Positions 1-11,600 of a DNA stretch of 64,000 bases are shown piece by piece. The number at the start of each line of letters is the position of its first letter. The first letter of the stretch is position 1. The translations under genes were made by a program, and so were the position numbers. The DNA lies in the NCBI GenBank assembly GCA_014529385.2, contig CM043966.1, positions 100,346,087 through 100,410,086 of the forward strand. Direction: 5' to 3'. This DNA is from Adiantum capillus-veneris. Lineage: Eukaryota > Streptophyta > Polypodiopsida > Polypodiales > Pteridaceae. The notes beneath the pieces are model-generated. The model had not been told where the DNA came from and made no database searches. It worked only from the letters and a program-made list of their open reading frames with translations.

Positions 1-1327
1 CCGACGTGCACGGAGGAGCGCCTACGGCAGCCCCTCGTCTGGAACCCCATGGTTAGCACTCAGAGAGGCCACTTGGTTGGTAGTCGGCCTCATGTTTCTT
101 GGGGTCCCATGGAAGCAGGTCCAGCGCGCTCTCTAGGTGACTGGCTAGAGTTCACAGGTTTGTCAGAGGAGGTGCAGGGTTTCCAGCTACAGGGCATGAG
201 AGGGGTGCAGAGCATGTGTCAGAACATCACAGAGTGAGTTCCTGCTGAGTGGCGTGAGGTTTGTCAGAGGAGGTGCAGGGTTTCCAGCTACAGGGCATGA
301 GAGGGGTGCAGAGCATGTGTCAGAACATCACAGAGTGAGTTCCAGCTGAGTGGCTCACGCCTCTCGAGCCAGTAGCACCCCAGTGGATGGGAGCCTTCAC
401 ACGACTGGAGGTTCTCATTTCAGTCAGGGCCTGCTCAGAGTCTGTCTCAGCCCTGTTCTTCGAGCTTCAGGGTGGGGGACGATTACAGCGAGTTGCAGTA
501 GAGGCCCCGCAGGTAGCAGAGTGCTGTTTTCAGAGGATCCGAGTAGTGGGCATCTGTGGGAGGACCTGCGTCATAGACCCTGACCTAGCAGTTCTTGAGA
601 TAGGACACTGGAGGCTATGGGCTTGGAAGTGTTGTCCGCTGGCACGAGTACAGCGGGATCCTGGTGAGTGGCTGTGGAGGGACCCCTTCTCTTCTGCAGA
701 CCACCCATGAGTCCCTTTCTTTCAGTACACTGTTCGACTGGGACGTTATATACTAGCAGCACAGAGAGAGGCCCTCCCCGCTGCAGCACGTCATTGGCAG
801 GAGGAGAGTCTCACAGTCAAGTTCTTGGTAGACTTTTGGGAGAGGTTGTGGAACTCCAGACAGCCGAGGCAAGTCACCTTGTTTCAGTGGTTGGTCGCAC
901 ATAGAGCCACAGCAGTAGGGAGTTGGCTAGTGCATAGTGATCTCTCGGCCACATGTGCAGCTTGTGACCATCTGGTGGAGAGTCAGTGTCACTGTCTTTG
1001 GGACCGTCCCTCGGCCCAGCAAGTGTGGCTACGAGTTCTTCGGCTGATGCCTGCTCTCTCCACGGCTCAACAGTACACTTGGGGGGCAGCGGCTTGGTCC
1101 ACCCTCACGGGCCCGACACTTCAGTTTGAGCTATCTTCCACCAGCAGGATGATAGTGATGCAGGGGGGGCGTCCTACACTCCAGCCTGCTACAGAGCTTA
1201 CTCCACAGGAGTGGTGCAGTGAGAGAGAGGAGTGTTGGGAGCTCATCAGTGGCCTGACACTTTGGTTCATCTGGCGGGCCCGCTGTTTCCGCATCTTTGA
1301 GGCTCACCCTGTGCCACCAGCAGAGAC
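1..1327 (+). pseudogene. LINE 'A' ORF2 C-terminal region (zf-RVT zinc-binding domain), 5' part
   Basis: Relic of a non-LTR retrotransposon ORF2. The clearest coding stretch begins near 825: a W-x-R-L-W start, the segment QVTLFQWLVAHRA, then a C-x-x-C pair (CAAC) and an ESQCHCLW segment. That is the layout of the plant zf-RVT domain downstream of the reverse transcriptase, with the usual HLF/HLL motif altered. A tail rich in Trp follows (LTLWFIWRARCFRIFE). Upstream, 1-824 has several short overlapping frames with stops and is probably decayed ORF2 connection sequence. Reading stops at 1327, where another element is inserted; the same frame resumes at 2806. The sequence differs from LINE B and C elsewhere in the window, so this is a separate family. 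The zf-RVT assignment is fairly firm; the exact clade is not. Confidence 0.7.
156..353 (+). repeat. 101-bp direct tandem duplication
   Basis: Two nearly identical units start with AGGTTTGTCAGAGG at 156 and 257, a period of 101 bp. The second copy runs to about 353 and differs by only a few bases, so the duplication is fairly recent compared with the decay of the surrounding LINE. Confidence 0.9.
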
Positions 1328-2800
1328 TGAAACCGGCCTGTTCAATCCAAAAAGGGCGGTAGACTTTACTTTAAACCTTGATTTAGCTTTCACCCATTAT
1401 TAGTCGTCTATTTTACCTGTACTTTCAAGACACAACAAAGGGGAGAGGGATACAGGCTGCTAGATTGCACCTGTATGAGTAGACCGACACCAGATTGGCC
1501 CCTAACTTAGGCACCCCTTTCGGTATTTCTTTATTGTTCAAAAGAGGGAATAAACGCTGTGGATCCCTACAAGCTGCCCCGCACACACTTGGCTGAATTT
1601 CAACTGTTCCGGCCCGATTTCGGCAGCATAACTCCACTAGGACCCTTCACAGTCAGTATTCCCACGTATTGACTGACTTTCCCGACGCATACGGGCACTT
1701 TACAAAACCTGGTGAGAATCTGCAGCACGCTGAATTCTCTGTTTTCTGCCCCGAAAATGCGCCAGATCACTTGTACAGCGGTCCTCTTGCGTCCCCGAAC
1801 CTCTTGGGGGTATTAGGGTCCGTTTAGGGCCAAATCCCTAAACCTGCAAAAATACACAGCAGGCTGTAATTTACTGTTTCGGGCTCCGTTTCGCGTGCCG
1901 GTCGCATCCGTAGCAAGTCCTCGAGCTCCCGCACCTGTAGGGCTACTTGCCCTTTGAATCGGACGAGATTTCGAGCGTGAAACCTCTCCGAATCACCTGT
2001 ACCTGCGGGGGATTAGCCGTTAGCTAATCCAGTACCTGTGCAAGAGGCTCTTGCCTCTGCAATCGCGCATGAACCCACACAAATGTACATTGGTCAAATG
2101 AAGAGCCCACTAGAGGGGCATAACATACTGCCATAGGGGAGAGAGAAGGCAGTGCGTAGCGTGCAGGGCATGACTCTTGGCACCGCATTGTACATAGGAG
2201 GGAAAGCAAGCACTCCATAGCTCTTAACCTGTGACAAAACTGAAAATGAGCCTCTCCCAGCTTAAAATTCAGTGCCCCCTTCTCTTGCATGAGGAAAGTG
2301 CACCAGAAGGTGCCACTTGGCACATTTATAAGCATTTTCCCGTTTCGGGGTTGCCGCCTAAAAATCTCCCAACCGGTTGCCCAGTTGACTTCACGGCAGA
2401 GTAAGAAAATGTTCCCCTTGTCATTCCGGAGGTAATGACGCAAACACATTTTCAGGTCCCAAAATAGCAGTTCCCTAAATTTTAGGAGATGTTGCCATTG
2501 TATCTTTCTAGGTCATCCGACCCTCTTTGTACACTATGGCCACATCCAGAACTGAAATGTAGCCTCTGTAGCAAAGGATTCGCTTTGGCTAGTCAATGAC
2601 CCCACTTAGCTAACCATAGTCCTTGTCCAACCTTAGTGCTCTCTTGCCCTCAGGCCTGGACTCCCTCTGGACAGTTCCACACTAGCTATGCAATGCAGGG
2701 CAGTTAGATTTCCCGAGGGGTGTTTCCAAAAAGTGAAAGTAAATAGATAATAAGAAAGAAATCAACAAAAAGGATAGATAGTAGTCACACGCTGGTGACA
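1328..2800. mobile_element. Solo-LTR-like insertion inside LINE A
   Basis: The LINE A frame is split between ...P-A-E-T (to 1327/1328) and V-R-D-F-W (from 2806). The insert begins TG (1328) and ends CA (2800). It is flanked by GAGAC (1323-1327) and AAGAC (2801-2805), a 5-bp target duplication with one mismatch. No coding capacity is recognised inside the 1.47 kb, as expected for a solo LTR. A segment near 1513-1535 (CCCCTTTCGGTATTTCTTT) also occurs in the LTRs at 35630 and 37503 in the same plus-strand orientation. This suggests a related gypsy-type LTR lying in minus orientation. A short inverted repeat (GGATTAGC/GCTAATCC) sits at about 2010-2030. Confidence 0.6.
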
Positions 2801-2805
2801 AAGAC

Positions 2806-3153
2806 TGTTCGTGACTTTTGGCTAGAGCTGATCCATACTCTCAGAGGACAGCTTGAGGGACTACAGGGCAGCTCCGACCGCATGCGGGAGCGCCGCGAGG
2901 CTTTCCTTCGACTCTGGCGCCCTGGGCCTTTCTACACCATGGTCCAGGGGGTGCTCAGATGGCACTACTATCCACTTGTGTGGCTCTTCCCTGCTCCCAT
3001 CTCTTGATTTAGCCTCATTGTATATATGTTGTTTTTTCATTGGGAGAGTCTCCCCATCATGCTTGTTGTAGCCCTCTCCTGCAGAAGTGGTTATAGCCCT
3101 ATGGACAGTTTTCATTAACTAATAGAAGGATCTTTTTCTCGGGAAAAAAAAAA
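2806..3153 (+). pseudogene. LINE 'A' 3' end with poly(A) tail
   Basis: The frame continues LINE A ORF2 past the insertion (V-R-D-F-W, then a basic Arg-rich helix RMRERREAFLRLW) and stops at 3005-3007. About 135 bp of 3' untranslated sequence follows and ends in a ten-base A run at 3144-3153. That is the expected 3' terminus of a target-primed retrotransposon. Confidence 0.65.
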
Positions 3154-5333
<2,180 letters not shown>

Positions 5334-5363
5334 AGAGAGAGGTTTACACTCAGTATACAATAC

Positions 5364-7263
5364 AATATTTTTAGAGCATATCATAAAATATGTACATGAA
5401 GGGCTTTATTTATAAGCCTTGAATAGATATCCGGGTGGCACTGTTTCTCTACTTGGCTTACACATAGCCATATGGAAAACCTAACAGCTCATAGATGATA
5501 GGCCAAAAGCCAAATACTAAGCTATACATGTGTAGACGAGTTTCCCATGCCCACCTTTCAATCCTCCCTTGGGCATGTAATACATAATGAAAACTTAATT
5601 ATCCACACAGGATGACACTATCCACTAAGGATGACAAGAACTATCCACGGAGGATGACAATAATACCTCCCCTTGAACTAGAGAAAGTAGAAACGAATCT
5701 TCAAAGTATATCTGTAATGAAACAAACCTTCCCTTCTTCTCGTGCTTCTTCGTCTTTGACTACATAAAGTGCTCCTTTCATTGGCTGCTTGCCTTTATTG
5801 TTATTGCTGTTGCTACTATCTTGATCCTTTGAATAACACCTAGAAGGACGATGCCCCTTCTTACCGCAATTGCTACAGAATTTATTGATATAACAATCCT
5901 TAGCTATGTGTCCCATTTTACCACAATCGTAGCATAGTCGAACGTTGGAAGATGATGTAAAATCTATAGATGATTCGCCTCCCCTTGCCAAAAAAGCTCC
6001 ATTTGTCGTGGTAGATGAAATTTTCTGCTTCTTTTCCTCCGCTTGGAGCGAGCTTACCACATCTTGAAGTACTGGAGTTGGCTCCTTTTCTTCAAGAATA
6101 CTGACTATATGGTCATAGGTGGAAGGAAGTGCACTAAGGAGGACTGCAACTTTGTTGTCTTCTTCTACTCTGCATTCGATGTAGGTCAATTGCGTGATCA
6201 TGTTTTTAAGCCTATTGACCAAACTTGCTATGTCTTCCCCCTCGAGCATAGTGAGTTTGTAAAGTTGCCTTATTAGGCTATCTTTACTTTATTTGGCTCT
6301 AGCTCCAAAATTCTTCATGTGTGCACTCATCTATAAAATGTACATAATTATCATGGAGTGCAGTAATTATGATACCAAGTACCTGTTCATCTTTTTCTTG
6401 ATTGAGTGCAGTAGATGCCTTGCTTTGTGTGCCTTCGTGATCACTGAGAGGTGTTTTAACTACACCCCATAATGTGTTCTTCATTTAGTAACCCCTTAAC
6501 TTAGTTTGCCAGGTATGGAAACCCTCTTCATTAAATTTTATAATTCCTCTCTTCCATGATGCAAGCGCTCATGAAAAATGCCAGGGACTTAGGTCTTACC
6601 GACAGAGAGACTCTCTCTATGGCAGTGTCTTCCCCAATTTTACAAAAAATTGCGCAGGTGCGAGCTTAATGATTTTGATTGTGAAGTCACTCTTCATGGA
6701 TGAGAATCATGAAGCACCTCTTCACAGGAAAGTAGTGCCCTTATGTGGCTTTGGTGCATTTACCTTGAGACTTCGAAGCTCTCGAACACTTGACGTTTAG
6801 AAGCTTTGAAAGTCACTTTAGAACTTGCCTTTTTAGCTTTGGTTTAGGCTTGATTGTTTTGTAGTTCCACGTGAACCTTTCCTTGATGAAGCCTTGAAGT
6901 TAGACTTATTTTTCTTTTGTGCTTGAAGCTTCTCCTCTGCTGCAGTGTGTGGGAAATGGTCCTTAGAAGGGATGGCTCTTAGGACTTTGGAGTATTCACG
7001 TCACACACGGGGCAGGTCGCTTAGGGAGCTATGACGGGTGGCCAAATTGAAAACAAAAAATTGCTTTGTAAAGGATGTCTCTTTAGAGCATATTATAAAA
7101 TATGTACATGCAGGACTTTATCTATAAGCCTTGAATAGATATCTGGCTGGCACTGTTTCTCTACTTGGCTTACACTGCCGCATGGAAAACCTAACAGATC
7201 ATAGGCCAAATGCCAAGTACTAAGCTATACATGTGTAGAGGAGTTTCTCATGCCCACCTTTCA
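5364..7263 (-). mobile_element. Ty1/copia deletion derivative with LTRs, gag only
   Basis: Direct repeats at about 5364-5560 and 7078-7263 share long blocks (for example GTTTCTCTACTTGGCTTACA) and bracket a copia gag on the minus strand. On the minus strand the LTR starts TGAAAGGTGGG and is preceded by a purine-rich tract (AAGGGAGGAT) that could be the polypurine tract. AATAC at 5359-5363 and AATAC at 7264-7268 form a candidate 5-bp target duplication. The element is about 1.9 kb and has no protease, integrase, RT or RNase H, so it could move only in trans. The left LTR boundary is less certain because the TG/CA ends are not both preserved. I could not identify a primer-binding site. Confidence 0.7.
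5701..6484 (-). pseudogene. Copia gag (UBN2-type) with two zinc knuckles
   Basis: The minus-strand frame ending at 5701 has a gag core typical of copia UBN2 proteins (LVNRLKNMITQLTYIE, then LLSALPSTYDHIVSIL). Two CCHC zinc knuckles follow in tandem: C-Y-D-C-GKMGH-IAKD-C and C-S-N-C-GKKGH-RPSR-C. Gag coats the retrotransposon RNA and forms the virus-like particle; the knuckles bind nucleic acid. The N-terminal part (6299-6484, including FIDECTHEEFWS) is in another frame, with stops between 6250 and 6298. The gene is therefore broken. The C-terminus runs out into an acidic stretch with no protease domain. Confidence 0.8.
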
Positions 7264-8039
7264 AATACTTCTTCCTGATGCTCCCTGTCACCCATCCGAT
7301 GTGACGCATCGGAAGTACCCGTTCCTAGTGGCCTTACAGATATTCTTGTTCATAGTGCTCCTGTTGTTACTTTGAATGGCGCACTATAAATATCTGTACT
7401 CGGATGTCTCCAGTGAGAAAAACCCTCACTTAAAATTCCAATAATTCATTTAGAATTATTTTTGTGTCAGATAAAGCCAATTTAGCAACAATAGCATACA
7501 AACTTGGGAAAACTTGGCAACCTGTTACTTGTTTTTTATTGGAGGTCGGTATAAACCAAACCTTGAGGGCATAGTGCATACAAGGTACATCCGATATTTT
7601 TGAGCATGCATGGCTATGAGCCACATTCTAGAAAAGAGAACTGCTCTCAAATGGGCGAAAGGTCAGACAATTTCAAGTTCTATTTGTATTTTCGTCTTTC
7701 AATTTTCATTTGAATAAGACTTCTCTGCGGTGCAAAGCAAAGTGCTTTGACAAACTTACTGTGAAGCAAGGCTTCTATTCCGTGCCACAATACTGTCCAT
7801 TGACTTAGGGTCAAGGATAATAGCACACAGGTTTGGCAATAAGAGGATATAAGCTCATAGTTATGGTTTGCGATGACCAACTGTGATGTATCCATGCCAG
7901 TACGCATTGTGCAAGGCACGTATGGCATCTGCTCGGGAGCGAAGCCATGGGAGTGTCAACACTCGGATTTCATCATTTATCATCCTCCAACAGTACGCCA
8001 TCTGTCATCACTCACATCCGATTGATGAAGGATGTGAAG
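7264..8039. other. Non-coding stretch
   Basis: Only the repeat motif shared with 4931-5050 (at 7282-7330) is recognisable. Short open frames here have no family features that I can see. Confidence 0.4.
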
Positions 8040-9125
8040 TAGATTCGGGATCAACTTTCCTTATTATATGATCGAGTTTCTTCGATGATGCAGATTGCTT
8101 TGGAGGTGCAATTGCGGACCCTAGATGCCAAACAAACATCCATGAGCGACCATATCAACAAGATGTAGAAACTCCAATAGGCAATACTTCATATGGGAAA
8201 GCAGATCAGTTTAGAGGACATGGCCATTCAGCTTTTGGCCCAATTGCCTTCTTGGTATTCCAATTTCGATTCTTTGCTGATTACGAGTGGCCAATAGAAC
8301 ACCATCACTTGAGACGATATTGTTCTAATGATAGTGGACCGGGAGGAGCCGTTCAATGCGGGGAAGAAGCCAGGCTCCAAAGCCTTGACCGGTTCTTCCA
8401 ACTACAACAACAAGAAGCAGAAGGGTAAGAGGAAAAGCAACAACACTACCAAGAAGACTGATGTTGGAAAGAATGCTTTGAAAGATGCTACCTTGAGAGA
8501 CTTCTCAAGAGACATCGAGGGCTAAGACAGCTCTTGCGGTCTGAGATACTGGAATTGGATCCTACATAGTGGTGCTTCATTGCACAAAGGATTAGTTATC
8601 CAACATGCAGCGACTATGTGGTTCCATTTTCAATGGAAAAAAATCGAACATTCCTGTTCATAGCGAAGGTACCATGGAGTTGATTCTAGACGGCAAAGGG
8701 AGTATGCATACCTCCAAGGTTCTTTATGCTCCAAAGCTCGGTAGTAGTACAAGTTAGGCATGGAGGTGATCTTCATGGGATTTGTGATTGACACTCCGGC
8801 AAGGAGGTCAAAGAGGGCATGGTGGAGAACGGTCTCTACAGGCTCTGTGCTCTTTCTTTAGTGATTGGTAGGTGATTTATGGCATTATCTGTTTGGTCAT
8901 TTGAACAATGATGCTCTTCGTCGTGCATTTCGTACAATTGATTGATGGCTTACAAGATGTTGGGAGTAAGCATGGGAAATGCATTACTTGCATTCTTGGG
9001 AAACAACATAGAGGCTATTCAAAAAATCTCTACATACCGAGCTACTATGGGTTTGGAGATGGTTCACACTGACCTTTGTGGACCTAATGCAAGTCCTACA
9101 AGTAGGCTCACAAAATTTCCGGCAC
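8040..9125 (+). pseudogene. Ty1/copia gag-protease-integrase relic
   Basis: Three consecutive copia landmarks appear in order on the plus strand with several stops. First, a UBN2 gag segment at about 8070-8350 (QLLAQLPSWYSNFDSLLI) leads into a Lys/Asn-rich tail. Second, an aspartic protease site at about 8555 reads WILHSGAS where active copias have WILDSGAS, so the catalytic Asp is replaced by His. Third, a GAG-pre-integrase segment at about 8960-9095 has C-I-T-C, a GK pair and EMVHTDLCGP. No integrase core, RT or RNase H follows. This is a second copia family or copy, in the opposite orientation to the element at 5364-7263. Confidence 0.75.
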
Positions 9126-9743
9126 AAAATCCCTAAGGCTCTATACTTTAAAGAGAGAGTGGTAGCATGCCCATGTGGCACATAGAGCCATGTGCATGTG
9201 ACATTCCCTCCTACTTAAGGTGAGGCAACTCCAATGCACCTCTCAAGATGGTTTGCAAAGGAGTGATGTCTTTGCAAAACGCCAAGTCCCAAAAGATAGA
9301 GGCTCCTCTTGCGGCCTCTACTGGATCTTTGGGTGATGGAAGCTTAGATGAATCCTCCTCCCTCTTAGTATTGAAAGTCTTTGGCTTTGGATTAGTGACT
9401 AATAATCGCTTTTAAGATGCGGATGGGTGGGGTGGATGTGCTGTCATAAAGGTATGCAGATTGGTGATGGTCTCCTCCTCTCGATTGGTTGACGTCTCCA
9501 AGAACATAGGAGAGATGTTTGTTCAAACAATGCCATGACTTCAAATGAACGGACCGACTTGAGTTGGGAAAGAGGAAGAGGGGAGCGGGAGGGGGGGGCG
9601 GGGGTGGGGGGTGTTTAGCTGTTTAAAGGCAAAGATGGTTTTATTTTCTTAGAATCTTTTCATAAATAAACCGTGTGGCTGTTGATGCAAATAAAGTTCA
9701 GTTAGATTGCATGTTTAAGGCTTTTTGTGGCACTTTTTTTCAG
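9126..9743 (+). other. Intron or intergenic sequence upstream of the IDH exon
   Basis: No protein is recognised. A G-rich tract at about 9576-9612 has several runs of three or more G (including runs of 8, 5 and 6), so a G-quadruplex is possible. The last bases before 9744 are a T-rich tract ending CAG, a normal 3' splice site. Confidence 0.5.
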
Positions 9744-9983
9744 GTGATTACAAAGTTTTCCTCAGAGAGGATTGCCAAATATGCATTTGAGTATGCCTAT
9801 TTGAACAACAGGAAGATTGTAACAGCTGTTCACAAAGCTAATATCATGAAGCTGGCTGATGGACTTTTCTTGGAATCCTGCCGAGAGATTGCAAAAAAAT
9901 ATCCAGGAATCAAATACAATGAAATTATTGTCGACAATTGCTGTATGCAACTTGTGGCTCGTCCAGAACAGTTTGATGTCATG
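9744..9983 (+). CDS. IDH: NAD-dependent isocitrate dehydrogenase regulatory subunit, internal exon
   Basis: This 80-codon exon starts after TTTTTTTCAG at 9743 and ends before GTAAAT at 9984, both canonical splice sites. It encodes the middle of the mitochondrial NAD-IDH fold. Landmarks are [17 protein letters not shown], then [20 protein letters not shown], then [11 protein letters not shown] and PEQFDVM. In plants this hetero-oligomeric enzyme converts isocitrate plus NAD to 2-oxoglutarate in the TCA cycle. The wording here and in the next exon (TPNLYG, NTAAGIAGG) matches the regulatory rather than the catalytic subunit. The exon is open throughout. Upstream exons (transit peptide, N-terminal half) are not found between 1 and 9743 and probably lie outside the window. 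The next exon is 9.6 kb away. Confidence 0.93.
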
Positions 9984-10100
9984 GTAAATCTTCTTTTTAC
10001 AACTAGACTTTGCAACAAGTATTTTCTGATGATTCTACATATTCAAGTCTGGCTGGCTTGACCAACCAGTGTAAAGCACACATGCAGACCGACACAATGT

Positions 10101-10330
10101 CAAAGGGGACAAGATAGTCGAGCCATTTTCTGATTAGTGGGCTGTCTGAAGTTTTGAAGGAAAATCATGAATTGTAGAAACATGAGAATGGCATGACCAG
10201 TCTAAACCACTCCAGTATCAAAGGGGACAAGACAGCTGAGCCATTTTCTGATTAGTGGGCTGTCTGAGGTTTTGAAGATTGTAGAAAACATGAGAATGGC
10301 AGAACTATTTCACTTCTGATAGTTACATCA
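10101..10330 (+). repeat. Tandem duplication, about 118-bp period
   Basis: CAAAGGGGACAAGA starts at 10101 and again at 10219. Both copies continue through CCATTTTCTGATTAGTGGGC and ATGAGAATGGCA, with small indels between copies. Confidence 0.85.
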
Positions 10331-10479
10331 TTAACTTTTCTTTCCCACAAAACAGATTATTCTCTTAGTGAAAAAACTGCCCAGCAGGCTACGCATACCC
10401 TTTAGAGAGGGAACATGTACAAAGAGGGGTGGCTAATAAATAATGGCAGAATTTTTAGAGTGCATAAACAATAGTTAAA

Positions 10480-11600
10480 CCTTCCCTCTATGTTGTGCTG
10501 TAGTTGCTCTCAGCCTTGGTGAGCAGATGACTAGCATATTGAATGGGGCGACCAAGGTTGAATTCTTTGCTAGGCTGAGTCAGAACAACGCCCATAGCAG
10601 TCTGACTAGCATCAGTATGTATGTAAAAAGTCAGAGACCAATGTGGGGCAACTAAAATAAGTGTCTGAGTCAGGTGCTTTTTTAGGTAAGCAAAAGCTTA
10701 GGCCTCAGCCTTGGACCACTGAAGGGTACAATGGCACTGACAAGTGGGTACAACAGCACTGGTCAGGTGGGTCGGGGGGGCTGGTCAGCCTTGGACCGCT
10801 GAAAGGGAACAATAGCATTGGTCAGGTGGGTCAGGGGCTGGTTAACATCTGCATACATGCCAATGAACCTGCGATGATAACTTGTATGGCCTACAAAGCT
10901 TTGTACATCCTAGGGGTTGATTGGGGGAGGCAACCTAGAATGGCCACTATCTTATCAGGGTCAGGAGCTACGTCCTTAGCAGACACCACATGACCTAAAA
11001 GCGTACCTTGAGTGACCGAAAAGTGGCATTTGTTAAGATAGAGCTTAAGGTGCACCTCTCGACATTGCTGAGAGTTGAGCTAGGTGTTCTTCTATAATCT
11101 CCATTGGGGTGGAACATTGAGCGTGAGAGAATGATGAGTAGGTGTCCATGAAGATTCAATGAGCAAAGGACAAAAGATGATGTAGATTGTACGGTTGAAG
11201 AGGGTGGGATGTTTCAGTCCAAATGACATTCACGTGTAGATGAAGATTCCCTAGGGAGTCACAAAAGCAGTCTTGAGCTGGTCATCAGGATGAATGCCCA
11301 ACTTATTGTAGCCACTGAAACCATCCATGAAACTGTAGAATATGTGCCCCTCCAAATACTCTTTCGGGTGAAAGGGGTCGGAAAACCATCACAGATTATC
11401 AACCCGTTGAGAGCGTAGTAGTCGATGCTTTTATGGAGTGCTTCTTGAGAGCTATGACCCTTGGTGACAGCTCGGAGTGCTCCAAGGGCACAATGATACC
11501 TGCTTCTTGCATTTTCTCTAGCTCTAGTTTGAGGGATTCTGCTTACTAGGGGTTGAGCTTGTAAGCCCATGACTTGCTTGGCCTTCACGACCAGAAGGAT
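10480..11600 (-). pseudogene. Ty3/gypsy pol relic (reverse transcriptase and RNase H)
   Basis: Reading the minus strand from right to left, frames give in order three segments. The first is an RT start (IDYYALNGLIICDGFPTPF). The second is a palm segment with GFSGYNKLGIHPDDQ, TAFVTP and GIFIY, then SFGLKH. The third is a connection and RNase H segment with HTDASQTAMGVVL, GRPIQYASHLLTKAESN and YS. This is the normal order of a plant Ty3/gypsy polyprotein. The frames shift several times and contain stops, so it is dead. No LTRs were identified around it. Confidence 0.8.
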
